Shown piece after piece: positions 33,863 through 45,187 of a DNA stretch of 64,000 bases (positions are counted from its first letter, which is position 1; each line of letters begins with the position of its first letter). The stretch is from the NCBI GenBank assembly GCA_018287875.1, contig JAGVVL010000022.1, positions 310,001-374,000 of the forward strand, read 5' to 3'. The position numbers were made by a program, and so were the translations under genes. The DNA comes from Nigrospora sphaerica. Lineage: Eukaryota > Ascomycota > Sordariomycetes > Amphisphaeriales > Apiosporaceae. Under the pieces are notes generated by a model. The model made no database searches. It was not told the origin of the DNA and was given only the letters and a program-made list of their open reading frames with translations.

Positions 33863-34061
33863 TGTGGCAATATGAGGCTATCACTAGTTTCGCCCCTGAG
33901 ATCACGTGAGGAGCTACTGGTACCTGCAGTAGGTCCTATGGAGCATTTGGGGAGCGATCCCCAGCTACGAGTATATAGTCTGCCATCTCTGGCACTTTCT
34001 TTTGTCCTTTCTAATGGATAACCTTGAACCTTTCGCTTCCCACGCCCCCTTCAGTGCGACA
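33863..34061 (+). repeat. Solo LTR, family A (199 bp)
   Basis: TGTGGCAATATG...CAGTGCGACA with an exact 5-bp duplication TTAGT at 33858-33862 and 34062-34066. Very similar to 31316-31513 throughout. Confidence 0.9.
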
Positions 34062-34066
34062 TTAGT

Positions 34067-35004
34067 CCTACAATGGCAATCTATCAGTTGCACTCTCTGC
34101 TTCTTAGTAGTATGTACGTTCAATCAATAGCCACGGCAAGCAACGACGGGGTTTTACTTTTGTCGCAATTTCCTAACATTAGCAGAATGTCCTGGCACAA
34201 ACCAAGGACGTCATTAGCCCGTCTTTGGCGTACTTGACATGATTCAATTCCTCTGTAACTGTCAAGGAGCAGGCAGACAGGCGGATAATAGAGTCGATTC
34301 AGGTTCTATGCTACAGGTCCAGGTTCCTATTCTGTCGGTACAGGTCAGGCTTGATGGACAGGACGTAGCTTGAAGAGCTACAACTGAAGTCTCCTCGGTC
34401 GCAGACTTCTTATTTAAATCCCCAACGGAGGTCCGTACCGAGCGGTCTTGACAGAACTCCATCACGGGACGACTAATCCGTAGCCAGTTTAGGATGCCTC
34501 AGAGGCTGCCCTATGCTGGTACGGCCTGTCACGGTCCACCCCGTGACAGTTCCTCTTTAAATGAGTTCCTATTCTTCCGTGTTTCTTTATCCTTAAGAAA
34601 CGACCTCCGAAGATCAAAAGAGCCCTTATAAAGGGTTGCTTCCTCTTGACGATCGAACCACCACTTTTAACATGAACCTATCCCCGCATTGCACATGACT
34701 GCTTGTCCCTGTAAATAGTCAACTGCACTACCATTCTTAAGTAATATTCCAAGCTAGATTTCCGAGGCAAATGGCAGAGTTTTCAGTGGGTACGTGAATG
34801 CTGCGGACTGTATCCAAACTGGCTTTGTACCTCTTTTCCCGTAGTACCAATGGGTCCATAAAGTGGACGGCAATGCCATCTCAACACCACAGTATCCAAA
34901 TCGAGAGCTTCGCATTGATGAGCAAGGAATGTAGACCCACTATATGGTCTTAAAATATGCACTGGATTCGCAGGCCAGCTCTGATGGTGCCATTAGACGC
35001 CATC
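34067..35004. other. Non-coding; possible older LTR and a hairpin
   Basis: 34260-34453 has TGTCAAGG...TCTTGACA ends but no matching flanks. A perfect-looking stem tgtcacgg...ccgtgaca lies near 34521-34543. No gene was seen. Confidence 0.4.
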
Positions 35005-35009
35005 CATAG

Positions 35010-35195
35010 TGTCGCGCCGTGAGGACATTCCCAAGGTCGGCAAGGTAGAGTGGCCACGTGATAAAGCTCCACAGGAGTCTTGGCAAGCTTCAGTATATAG
35101 TCTGCCATGCCTGGCATATTTCCTTGCGTTAGTTTCCTTTAGAAGAACAACCTTGAAATCCGTTTCTATCTTGCCAGTGCCGCTGCGGTGCGACA
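35010..35195 (+). repeat. Solo LTR, family A (186 bp, diverged)
   Basis: TGTCGCGCC...GGTGCGACA flanked by an exact CATAG duplication at 35005-35009 and 35196-35200. It shares the gtatatagtctgccatgcct and aacaaccttgaaa blocks with the other family A copies. Confidence 0.85.
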
Positions 35196-35252
35196 CATAG
35201 GCTTTTAGAACAGCAGTTGCATGCGTTTGGCGAGGGCGACAGCCTCCAACCA

Positions 35253-36791
35253 TTATTTCATCCCCTCCGCTATATTTGCGTAGATGCTGTCGGGATAGTG
35301 CAAATTATTCTGATAATGCCTCATCGTTCCCAGAGCAGCGTAACTCGCTGCAATCAGGCTCTGGGAATCATTTCGGTCGCCACTTGCCTCCCAAAACATA
35401 CTTCCGCCTAACTGTCTTTGTTTAAGATATTTTACTTTCTCTGTGACCATGTCTGCCGTATCGAAAGAGATTAACTGCCTGGTTTTGGAATCATAGGTGA
35501 ATGTAGCTCTAGAGACAAGGTCGGTTTGCGGCTGCTCGTTGTTGAGTGGAAGGGCTTTGTTATCCCAGACCCCACTCTCCCAAGAGCCCATGCCGACGCC
35601 AGCGTAAGGCTGCCCAAGGCCGAGAGTATTACTGAACCCGCGACCGTAGAGGGGCATACCAAGGACTATCTTGGATGAAGAGACTCCGGCCGCTAGGTAG
35701 TCCGAGACGGCCTTGTCGGTTGAGAATGGAGTTGACTCCGGGTTCTGCGGGTTTGGATACAGGTTTGCTTGGTGTCCGCTAAAGGAAGAGAAGGACCCTG
35801 CATAGTCGTAAGCCATGAGGTTGAAGGTATCCACTATCTGGGCCAGTTTCGCCATCGGAAGCTTATTGTAATGGTCCGGACCGGCGGGCATGGCCACGCT
35901 CAAATGAAAATGGTAGTTGGGTGTAGCTTTGGCGGCATAGCTGTCGAGAGCAGCTCGCACAGCTTGCAGAAGCAAGACAAAGTTGTCTGCCTCGGTTGCG
36001 TCGGAAGGGTATTCCCAATCAATATCGATTCCATCGAAGCCCCAATCTTTCATCAAGGACACTGACGAATGAGCGAACTGGGCCCTCTTTGCATCTGAGG
36101 AAGCGGCAGACGCAAAACGCCCATTTTGGCTGTATGTCCACCCTCCGACAGAAAGCATAACTTTCATATTGCGGTTCGCTTTCTTGAGAAGATACAATTG
36201 CTTGACACAGCCATGGACGTAGTTGCTAGGATCATCCCACGCTCCAATGAAGTCAGCAGCGTACAACTGTCGTGCCAGGGGAAATCTAGCTGCGGGGTGC
36301 TAGTTATTAGGGAAACGATAGCCGCACCGGTGGTGTTTGTAAAACTTTATATAGACCCTGAGAATGCTATTACTCACAATCTCCAGGCCAGTGAATCTGG
36401 ACATCAGCCCAAGGATCTGACGAAATTCTGATGATAGTCAGAAAATTTGAGGTTTCATAGTGATGGACTTGACGCACACGGTCCCATCATCTTGGAAGTC
36501 GGCAAATGCGTAAAGGACACTCGTTATTTTGCTCGCCGGTAATTGCTGGGGGAAGTAATTTCTCCTATATATGCCCCTGTAAATGGTTAGATATACATCG
36601 CTCGGTGCAGTCACTGGCTCTTGATATAGGTACCAGTTTGTGAAGTATACATGGTTTTCGAATCCGTTCGATGTTTGGTTAAAAGAAGTGGGACGGAAAG
36701 GTTTATCGGCCGAAGATCGAAAGGCAAGGTGAAATGCAAACCACACTATCGTCTTATAGTACATGACGAAACAACAAGTGCCTATTAGCAC
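35253..36791 (-). CDS. GH18 chitinase (fungal class V), four exons
   Basis: Minus-strand exons 36791-36634, 36576-36478, 36427-36378 and 36241-35253 give 431 codons. The catalytic DxxDxDxE motif is intact as DGIDIDWEYP (Asp177, Glu179). It is preceded by the SVGGW strand motif and followed by MAYDYAGSF, LGMPLYGRGF and GGSMFWEASGD, so the whole TIM barrel is present. The protein hydrolyses beta-1,4-GlcNAc bonds of chitin. The N-terminus has a hydrophobic stretch (KTIVWFAFHLAF) that may be a signal peptide. The true start may be the second Met (codon 10). Introns are 57, 50 and 136 bp. The third acceptor (ttggag) was chosen because it restores GDSWDDPSNY, a conserved segment. No chitin-binding module was seen. 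Confidence 0.85.
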
Positions 36792-37051
36792 AGCGCAAAG
36801 TAAAAGCCCAGGTATAGAAATATGGAGGGCTGGGCTGACTATTTGTAGCCTAACAAGTCCGTAACCGTTGACCGTAACCTTGGCAACTTACTGATACCAG
36901 ACGGGACTACCGACGATGTGGTATTCGTACATTATCTATAGGAAAAGAGCGATATATAGCCAGACAATCTAGACGCCAGAATGGTCTCTGGTGACAATCT
37001 GGTAACGAACAAATTCTGGGAAGAATAACAAGGCGCTATTAATTATGCAAT

Positions 37052-37330
37052 ACAGTAGGCAACGAAATCGGACCCTTATGTACACAGCAAGAGGAAAACT
37101 TTCCGCTTGGTTCATGCCTATTTTTCGATCGTATACTATGTTCCCTGGACACTGGTCGACTGTGTCATCGTCATTTGTGCATCCGTCGTTGGCTGCCTTC
37201 GGCAGTCGACCCCGTCTGGACAGCTACAATCCATGTTTAGCCTCCGTCCGTCTTCGGACTATCTCCATTACGGATCCTAATTAGCTTTCTACAGTCTGCC
37301 ACATTCCGGTGGAGGTGACTCACGGAGGAT
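37052..37330. repeat. One arm of a long-TIR element
   Basis: It starts cagtaggcaacgaaatcgga and contains atgcctatttttcgatcgta and cactggtcgactgtgtcatc, the arm seen at 27089-27643. It runs into the inverted centre (cggactatctccattacgga). The matching right end was not found. Confidence 0.6.
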
Positions 37331-37569
37331 GCTCTTGCGCCTACCGCTCTGTCTGCCGCCAGGGACCTGTCAGGTCGCCGATTGTAATCAACGTCAAGTC
37401 GGGGGCCTGGTTCTGGAAGCTACTCAAATAGAAGCCATGTGGCCGTTTTCGGACGGTGCTCTCAGGGTAAAACTACATAAAGCCTTTAAGCTATATACTG
37501 TCCATAAGTAATATTGTTTCAAGGAAGCATACCGCTTCATGAATCCCAAGAGTACACCCCTAAACCACC

Positions 37570-38302
37570 ATGATTCTGAAATTCTCTTATACACTGTTGA
37601 TCACAACATGCATAGCCTCTCTTGTTCCTGCACCGCTAGAAGCGAGAAATAACACGGCGCAGTATGCGGTGCATGCTCCCATGCTACCAAGAAATTTTGA
37701 ACAGTCGTGCAGTGCCTGGTCTACAGTGCTAGGCAACCGCCAGTATATTACAGGCAACTGCAGTGATGGCCTTGGTCATTCGAAATGGTCCGTTCTCAAT
37801 CTACAGTTCTGTATAGTCAATTTGAACGGGAAGTTGGCTTCTAGTGATAAGTATGGTGGTAGATGCTCCTGCTTATCGAATCTCTGCTTACCCTGCCGCA
37901 GCGGAAACTATGTAAAATCATGTGCAACGTGCTTCACACGAGCCTCATGCACCGAAAAACGTCTCTATGGATGCAATTGTCACACGGATCTACAGGGCAA
38001 TAGTACCGTAAAGACTCTCATAGATCTAGGTAAGTATCCAAGTTTCCGCTGCTAAAACTATCCTGACCCAGTTTTCAGACACAGTTGTTGGTGTTCAAAA
38101 CGGTATCCTCTGTTGTGGCGCTACGACCAGTCGATGTGGTATTCCCCTACAAACGGCACCCACATGGGTTGGCGAAGACTTGCGACTGGATAACGTGAGC
38201 TGCACATCGCATTCGCCTGAATTAAACTCCCGTACCTTGCTTGCGAGTCGCGGACGAGAGCTAGACGTGGATGGGCCACATCATAGAAAACCGAGGTTCT
38301 AG
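37570..38302 (+). CDS. Secreted cysteine-rich protein with cyanovirin-N homology-like domain
   Basis: Exon 1 (37570-38029) and exon 2 (38079-38302) join through a 49-bp intron (GTAAGT...TTTTCAG) to 227 aa. Residues 1-25 (MILKFSYTLLITTCIASLVP...) are a signal peptide. The sequence FEQSCSAWS, LNLQFCIVNLNGKL, GCNCHTDLQGNSTVKTLIDL, then VVGVQNGILCC across the splice follows the CVNH repeat pattern (SC...LNL..CI.N.NG.L...C.C...G....T.IDL...GV.NG.L.C). Extra cysteines (CSCLSNLCLPC, CATCFTRASC) lie between the two halves. The C-terminal 60 residues after the domain are polar. CVNH proteins bind glycans, and many fungal ones are secreted. The role here is unknown. Confidence 0.6.
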
Positions 38303-38384
38303 AAAGGTACACTCCCATCATATAACAAAGATGCGCTTAGATGCCCAGCGGATGAGAAGATGGAAGCGGAAGTATTAATGAAGA

Positions 38385-38594
38385 TGTCGCGCTGAAGAGA
38401 CCCCTGAAGTAGAGATTCAGGGTCTGCAGGTCACCTGACCTGACCAACCAGCGACCAGAGGGCTTACAAGGGGTACTCTCCACTCCTCTACCTGTATTTA
38501 ACTAGGTCTTCAGTCCGGGTCTCACTTAGAAGGCTCGGGGCGACTTCTACATTCCTTATCTGACCTATACCTCCGATCTCCTGCAAGCGTGACA
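38385..38594 (+). repeat. Solo LTR, family B (210 bp)
   Basis: TGTCGCGCTGAAGAG...CAAGCGTGACA, with an exact 5-bp duplication GAAGA at 38380-38384 and 38595-38599. It is the inverted counterpart of 20196-20405 and has the same 210-bp length. Strand is arbitrary. Confidence 0.85.
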
Positions 38595-38599
38595 GAAGA

Positions 38600-40456
38600 G
38601 GATAGTCATAATACGCAGCATTTTCATGTCACGGAATGTAAGGTACATTACTATTTCACTATATACCTGTCTATCCATTTCGTCTGACTATGTTCATGCT
38701 ATATAAATGTTTGTTGGCACAGTAATTGGGTTATACGAACAGGAATATGATGAAGTAAGAAGGAATTTATTTATTTATTTATTTCATTGTTTAACGACAG
38801 GTAGGGCTACTGGAAGCGTAGCTAACTACCTATCTCCTATTGGATATGTCACGTGGCAGGCACTTCCTTGCGGCGCCAATCCGTGCCTCTTGGGCTGCCG
38901 CATGTCTTTGGCCGCCTGGATTCTACTGCGAGTCCCTCTTCCCTTGTATCTCGCCTCGTGTCGGAATCAGCTTCAGGGTGCGTCGCCTGTACTCAGCCTT
39001 TCCCGCGGCGTCTGTCCCGGTGCAGTGGGCTCCGTGTAGCGGTCGCCGTCGGATGCTTGTTTTTGTTTCATTTCCCTCCCCCCGCCCTGTTTTTATTATC
39101 CTCCTCGTTCCCCACTCCCAATCTTCCCTCTGTACGTAGCACTAGTCTGGGAGGCCTTTCGAACGCGTTTGTTCCCCTGCGCCCTCCGTTACAAATGAAA
39201 ATAGCGCGCGGAAACTATGGTGGTATCAACGCTAGAAATGTTGCTTTTTTGGCTTTTGTGTCTAGCTGGTTTGCACGGTGCTCACGAAACCTATTTTCCT
39301 TCCCCAATGATCCATGTCGTAAGTGGTCGCATAGTAGCAGCAGCGAAGGGCCAAGCTTCACGTCCTAGGCTTCCCGCCCCCTTTGGCTTTAATTGTTTCC
39401 TTAAGCCATCCCAATTTCGGGCTGCTATTCTCACTAGCGTCTCTCTCGACTCCGACCATGTGCGTCCATGACAGAGCCCACCAGCCGGGGCACACGAGAT
39501 CGGCTATCTGTGATCCCGCCTGGATCACACTTTCGTCAGCATCTTGCTGGTGCCGAGAGGCAGATCGATGCTGTCCCCGTTTATTGCCGCTGGCTGGCAT
39601 CTGGACACCGTGCTAATGGGTTCTGGTGATATCTGAAGTCGCGCATGAATTGGTATTGACGAACAGTGGTGAATCATTAGGCTTACTTGGTTGGGAGGGC
39701 TGGATGTAAGGAGTAGCGCCCAGATACTTGATGATTCCTGACTGGTCGCACTTGAATTTTCCATGTATCGTGCAGCCTTGCACTGTTCTGCGAAGCCGTG
39801 ACGGGATACTGTATGCTTCAATAACAAAATATTCTTTGAAAGCAAAATTGGATGTGATCACAGAAGTAAGGAGAGTTCATTGATATTGAATTCTCGCAAA
39901 TCAAGAGCTAATCATTAATAGTGTGTAGTTGTTTATGTACTAACTATGTACATGGGTTGGGGTTCGACGGCTACTCTACACTGCAACACGTACATACCGG
40001 ATTCTGAACGACAGAAAGGGAGAGCAGGCCAAAACAGGATCATGTAAGGGCTTTGGGTGCCCAGAGATATGTCAGCAGTGTAAGCACAGTAACGATAGTT
40101 GCCCTTTCAGCTCCGCCGCCTGGGCGTCAATAAGTTGTGTGTGTGTGTGTGTGCCGGATGCAGTGCTGTGTTGGGTCCAAATCATCTAGATTGGAGGGAA
40201 GTAGAATGTTCATTTCTGAATTCCGCTGAACCAGAAGGTCCTCTTGGTAGTACAGACAAATTCGAAAATGGCTTCCTCGAAAGGAATAAATATTATACAA
40301 CCACTAAATACCACCGTATCCAGATGATTGCTTATGTTTCATTCACGAACTGATCGCTTACTATCGCGCGTGTTGTCGCAGCCAGCACCCAATAACCAAT
40401 CTCAGCACCGGAATTGTCATTATACTACCTCCTAAACCACCTTCATCCCCATCACG
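38600..40456. other. Mostly non-coding; microsatellites
   Basis: An (ATTT) run lies near 38766-38785 and a (GT) run at about 40136-40152. A short plus frame at 39217-39471 starts with a signal-like hydrophobic stretch (MLLFWLLCLAGLHGA), and a minus frame lies at 39613-39861. Neither shows a recognisable family. Confidence 0.4.
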
Positions 40457-40850
40457 ATGAAGATCGAAACCATCTCTATTCTCCTTGCTTCCTTGTCGCT
40501 GGCGGGCTGGCCGCCCCTACGTTGGTCTCAGCTATGACTATTGCTACTAGGGGCAGAAGAGGCCCTAACGTCGTGCGTCAAGGCCTGGAAGACGGCGACA
40601 CAGATCTCGGCCGCAGCGGCTACAATAAGGAGAGGCGAGTGGATATCTCCCTCGCTGGCCGTGGCCGGAGCGGCTATAACGAGGTGGGAGCGAACGATGC
40701 CAACATGGATAAATACATTAGCTACGACCGCCAAGGAGACGCCGAGGCCGCTGCCAGAACGAAGCGAAGCAGTAGTTACAACAAGGAAAACGGGACACCA
40801 AGGCTATAGACACCACGACGGATAGTCTCGGTGGTTACAGTAAGCAGTGA
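40457..40850 (+). pseudogene. Candidate secreted repeat-peptide precursor (kexin-type sites), frameshifted
   Basis: From ATG at 40457 the first codons give a signal-like MKIETISILLASLSLAG. The continuation of that peptide (GLAAPTLVSA) is in the next frame, so there is a one-base break near 40500. The second frame then encodes a hydrophilic stretch with a repeating core: GRSGYNKE, GRSGYNEV, YISYDRQG, SSSYNKEN. After another frame change near 40790 a fifth form, LGGYSKQ, ends at TGA 40848-40850. The core tyrosines are spaced 18, 16, 18 and about 22 residues apart. Dibasic pairs (RR, KR, KR) lie between cores, as in kexin-processed fungal peptides and ribosomally made peptide precursors. No DUF3328-type modifying enzyme gene was seen nearby. 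The break may be real decay or assembly error. Confidence 0.4.
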
Positions 40851-42440
40851 ACCCCCAAAAGGGGGCCTAAAATGTGTCTTCCTTCCATGGCGTGAGAAAA
40901 CGCTCGGTTTCAGAAGCTTACCATTTCCCCAGATATGCACCGACTAAGTTGAGGGATCCTCAGCTGCGCCTCTTCACCTAACATCGCTCAAACTCAATCA
41001 GAGCAATAGAACCTCATATACAGCCCAAATAAATGACAGGTCTATTACAAGAGCCAGATTCACTCTAGCTTTCGCTGTCGCCCTTTTTTTTGAAAAAAAA
41101 AAAGTCGACCTTGGCGACTCATCATTTCTCAGTAATGAACGAACATGTGATGGGGCGAAGGAATGCGCATTGTGATAAGGTCAGAGCAGAACGGCTCACT
41201 AAAATGCGGTAGACAAGAATTGCCGTATTTACACACGAACTGGGATGATCTTTCTAAAACACCGTATCCCGCTCCCTAGCTTACAGTGGCCCTAGAAGGG
41301 CTATGCATTTACCACGCTAGAAGAAACACCCACAGAGATCACTAAATACCACCAGAGGCAGAATAAGAAACGAGGCGGCCTTCAAACTAATCAAGCCAGA
41401 CTGGTCGGGCTCGTACGGGGCGAAGCAAGAATGGCCAGGGATGGTGCGGTGGGACCAAAAACGGAGTTATGACGATAGACGTCTATGAGACATATGCCTT
41501 ATATTAAATGCGCTGTGCGCTATATTTGGGATGTCGGATCCAATGTATACATGTTATTGGGTGACCCAGTTGAAGGGGAAAGAGTCGGAAACAGTTTGGG
41601 GACGAGTTAGGACCCTCGTCCTATGGAACGGAGGTAACTGTCAGGTTGGAAAAGAGGTTCCGTAAGTCACTACTGGACAACCCCTAAGCAAGGTACGCTG
41701 CTCATGTGAGAACGGGTGCGCCGCACCTAGAGAGCAGTCACAGGGCTAATATAATGGTGACAACGAGCTAGGAATAACTCGGTCGGAAACACCAGAAATT
41801 CGGGCCAGAGAATGTCCACCTTCATTCAGCTTTGACGGTTAAGGGTTGAACATTGCCGTAGAGGCGATGCTATAAGCGACTAGGCAGGTAGTGGACGGTC
41901 GAGATACCTACCGATGACTTAAGCGCCCTACGCAGTGAAACTACGAAAGACAAAAGCTGCGACGATCAAAGAGGGTCGCGGAAAAAAGCATGATATGGAG
42001 CCAACAGCAGAAGCTGCGAGGGTGGATGTTGCCACGGACAGAAGCTGCGATAGGGTGTAGCAATAGTAGGCTCTTATTCCTGGCGACCTATTAGACCGTG
42101 TGCGACGGGCCGAATGTTACCCCAAAAGCTGCCACGGCTGGAAACTGCACCGGAAAACTTCAAGTACGCTAGACCCGGTCGATGTTCATGAGACTCTTCG
42201 CCTTCTAGAGGGGCTCGCCGACCGTGTACCGCCCCGAGGGTTCGGTTCGCTGGCTCACCTATGATCTCTACTTGCTAACAGTAGACAGTCTCTAATGTGA
42301 AAGCAGACAACATAAATTGTCTCCTCCGCTCTCCTTTCCGTGGACGTCTATCATTACTAGGTCTAACGGGTTCTACTAGCTTTAAGACTCGATTTCGGTT
42401 TTCACCATAGCCGCCTTTATTCTTCATCACCGTCTTCGAA
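40851..42440. other. Non-coding; no long open frame
   Basis: About 1.6 kb without an open frame of note on either strand. It holds a T-run/A-run hairpin (41086-41103) and several loose copies of agaagctgcga between 41955 and 42055. No RNA gene was recognised. Confidence 0.45.
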
Positions 42441-42848
42441 ATGCAGTTCTTCCACATTACTTCCATCATTATCCTCGCTGGCACTTTGGTCAGCGCTGTG
42501 CCTACCCCACCGAAGGCTTTGGCCAACACGGACGGCACCGTCAAAGCGCTGGGCAGCGCAACCGTCCGCGTCTTCCGCAGTGATACCTGCACGAACCAGG
42601 TCGATGCCGTGACGCTTCTTCAAGCCGGATATCGATGCCTTGGATACAGCAATGTTCGTTCTGTTTTCGCAGACAACAGGTCAGGCGCAAATTGGCGTAA
42701 TCAGAGACATTTTGCAGGCAGAGTTCTGACAAGGTGCAGTGGGTGCAAGGTCCGGGCCTGGAGTGGGAACGACTGCCGAGGCAACAGCTACACTGTACGC
42801 GACGGATGTAACAGCGTTCTGTTCGCTTCGGTGTCGATCGACTGCTAG
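42441..42848 (+). CDS. Small secreted cysteine-rich protein
   Basis: A single open frame of 135 aa. Residues 1-19 (MQFFHITSIIILAGTLVSA) form a clear signal peptide. The mature part has seven cysteines: SDTC, GYRC, TRCSGC, NDC, DGC and the final SIDC. The pattern VRVFRSDTC...VRAWSGNDCRGN...CNSVLFASVSIDC is two related halves, reminiscent of beta/gamma-crystallin-like small secreted proteins. Size, secretion and cysteine content fit a fungal effector candidate. No function can be assigned. The start is the only ATG that supplies the signal peptide. Confidence 0.6.
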   Translation: MQFFHITSIIILAGTLVSAVPTPPKALANTDGTVKALGSATVRVFRSDTCTNQVDAVTLLQAGYRCLGYSNVRSVFADNRSGANWRNQRHFAGRVLTRCSGCKVRAWSGNDCRGNSYTVRDGCNSVLFASVSIDC

Positions 42849-43540
42849 ATACAGAATGGTTCAGGTCGCAAAGAATGTTCACTTCTACACGGGGCTTAGG
42901 GGGGATAAATGGTTCTGACGTTGGCGAGCATGCCGAAGCAGGCCCCATATTTCCTGCAGCCTGACCGGTGTCTACCTAGGCATTCAACATGTCAAGAAAG
43001 GCCTCGGCTTCATTGTTAATTCAGTACTCCTGCCGCACGGTACATTGTAATTCGCAATACAAAAACACGGACTGCTCTTTCTAACCCCGGAGACTTCGAA
43101 ACGCCATATCTATAACAATATTATCCACTCTGCCACCGATCACTTTTCAATTCGTTGTCTCGATCAGTGTGGACGTGACTACCACCAGTCAAGTGTTTTT
43201 CTCGAGTAACGCCAGGACGCGGCGCATCCGGTGGGCTACCGACACAACGGGTCGTGGCCCTCCAGAACCTTGTAGCGGAATTGCCATTCCGTCGGTTGGA
43301 AATGGAAATGGCAAACGCCGGCCGGTGTGACAAGGATCTGCCAACGCAGCAGGGATCGCAGCAGGGATTGCAGCAGGAAGACCCATTTCCAAGCAATAAA
43401 CCCGAAGACGATTCTCTTCCCCCCCTTTCCCCTCATGGTTCTGTAATGCTTCTGTGCTCGTGGATCCTGCGCACGAGTGTTTTCACTGATGCTTTCCTTC
43501 CTTCTCTTGTAACAACTTACCCACCTGTACCATTTCCACA
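42849..43540. other. Intergenic, promoter of the GT31 gene
   Basis: No gene is supported. Three imperfect cagcaggga repeats lie at 43347-43379, and a CT-rich stretch (43480-43530) sits just before the GT31 frame. Confidence 0.4.
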
Positions 43541-45184
43541 ATGTACGGCGTCGGTAAGAAGACGCCTTCTGTCTTCGCACTTCGCCCGTCGACCGCCTAC
43601 CACATGTGCAATTGGGACATGATGCTATCCAGCGGGCGGCTTCGACGGCTTTTGTTTCTTTCCCTCACCACTTGTCTTCTTTTTCTTTTGCTTATTACTA
43701 CCCGCCGGTCATTCTGGACCAAACCAGAGGCTCCCGACCGCTTTCCCCAGGCACCCAACGAAGACGGCCGAACCCGGCCAATGTACTTCCGATGGGACAC
43801 GGTGAGCCACTTCCGGCCGGTATCCAGTCCCGTTCATGACGAGACTCCGACCCAGGACTTGTGTGCGTTGTTCCCGCAGCGGCTTGTGAACGAACTTGTC
43901 CAACCCGTTCTCCGAACCGGCTATTTCGACGTCCCAGCACGAATCAAGGCCCAATTTGCCAGCATTTCGGCCTGTGTTGACGACCTCCTTATCTTCTCCG
44001 ACGTCGACGACACGATTGCCGGCCACCCTGTTCATGATGTGCTCGCCGACCTCCCCGATTCGTACCACATGGACAACCCCGAGTTCGCCAATTATACCCG
44101 CATGCATGAGCTGTACGATAGAGGCACCTTACGGAAGGGAGAGGCAAGAGCACATCTTCTTGATGGTTGGGCCATGGACAAGTTCAAATTCTTGCCCATG
44201 GTGGAACGGGCGTGGGCTATGCGACCCCACAAGCCATGGTATTTCTTCTACGAGTCCGACACGTACATTGTGTGGGATAACCTGTTCCGCTTCCTGGAGA
44301 ACCTGGATGCCAACACACCCTTTTATATCGGCAGCCCATCCCCTGGGGGTATCAAGAATGATGAGATGTCCCACTTTGCTTATGGCGGCTCAGGCTTTAT
44401 TCTGAGCCAGGCGGCCATGCTAAAGCTACTACATCGCCAGGTGGGCCGGGATGGGGACTACCTCGAGGCGCCCCTCAGTCAACGCTGGGAGGACAGGGTA
44501 CGTCATGACTGCTGTGGTGACGCAGTACTAGGCTGGGCCCTGCTTCATGTCGGGATCCGTGTGTCTGGATTTTGGCCCATGATCAATCCCTATCCGTTGG
44601 ATAGGATCCCCTACTCGCTAGGCCACTGGTGCCAGCCTGTCTTGACATTGCACAAAACAGACCCAGAGGAGATGGTGAAGCTGTGGCGGTGGGAGCAGAA
44701 CCGACGAGAACGGAGTGTGGGTTCTCCTCTTTGGTTCGGAGCCCTCGCGTAATTGGTCTTTGCTAACAGGCCGCCTCCAGACACCACTCTTATTCCGCCA
44801 TCTCTTTGAACGTACACGAGCCAAGTGGAAGCCTTTGGATGGAGAGAGAGTGAACTGGGATAACGGGGGCCGGGGGAGTATCAGCGTACACAAGCAGGGT
44901 CTTCCCTCGAATGTCGGAAGTCGTGTCAACTGGACACCCGATGCTTCCAATATAAACTCGACCGCGGGACATGCGTGTTGCGGGAAGCATTCGACCTCGG
45001 CAGCGCCACAATAGCGGAGGATGTGGAGGGCACTGTGGGTAGTTCTGGGGAGAGCCGAGGGTTGCCATTTCCGCAGACCCAAATGGTGAGTGGCTGGAAC
45101 ATGGACCATGTCGATGCCTGGGCGCGGAAATATGCTTGCGACGAGGTGCAATGGGTGAGGCCTAGTGTGGCAAGAATTTACTAG
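43541..45184 (+). pseudogene. GT31-type (fringe-like) glycosyltransferase with a C-terminal frameshift
   Basis: Exon 1 runs to 44716 and exon 2 from 44781 after a 64-bp intron (GTGGGT...CTCCAG with gctaaca branch). An N-terminal single anchor (RRLLFLSLTTCLLFLLLITT, residues about 37-57) marks a type II Golgi membrane protein. The catalytic region has WYFFYESDTYIVWDN, with the DxD-like ESDT at about residues 238-241. It also has SPSPGGIKNDEMSHFAYGGS and the acidic CCGDAVLGWAL. This is the fungal GT31/fringe-like pattern, transferring a sugar to glycoprotein or glycolipid. In exon 2 the Cys-rich PAN-like tail (ECRKSC, CFQYKLDRGTCVL, MVSGWNMDHV) lies one frame away from TPLLFRHLFERTR, implying one missing base near 44914. 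The catalytic part is unaffected. The real start may be the Met at 43619. Confidence 0.7.
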
Positions 45185-45187
45185 GTC

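Noticed and set aside
34260..34453. Solo LTR
   Set aside because: TG...CA ends but no matching target duplication, so not listed as a feature.
40851..42440. rRNA or structural RNA gene in the long open-frame desert
   Set aside because: No conserved rRNA or tRNA core motifs were recognised; only simple repeats were visible.
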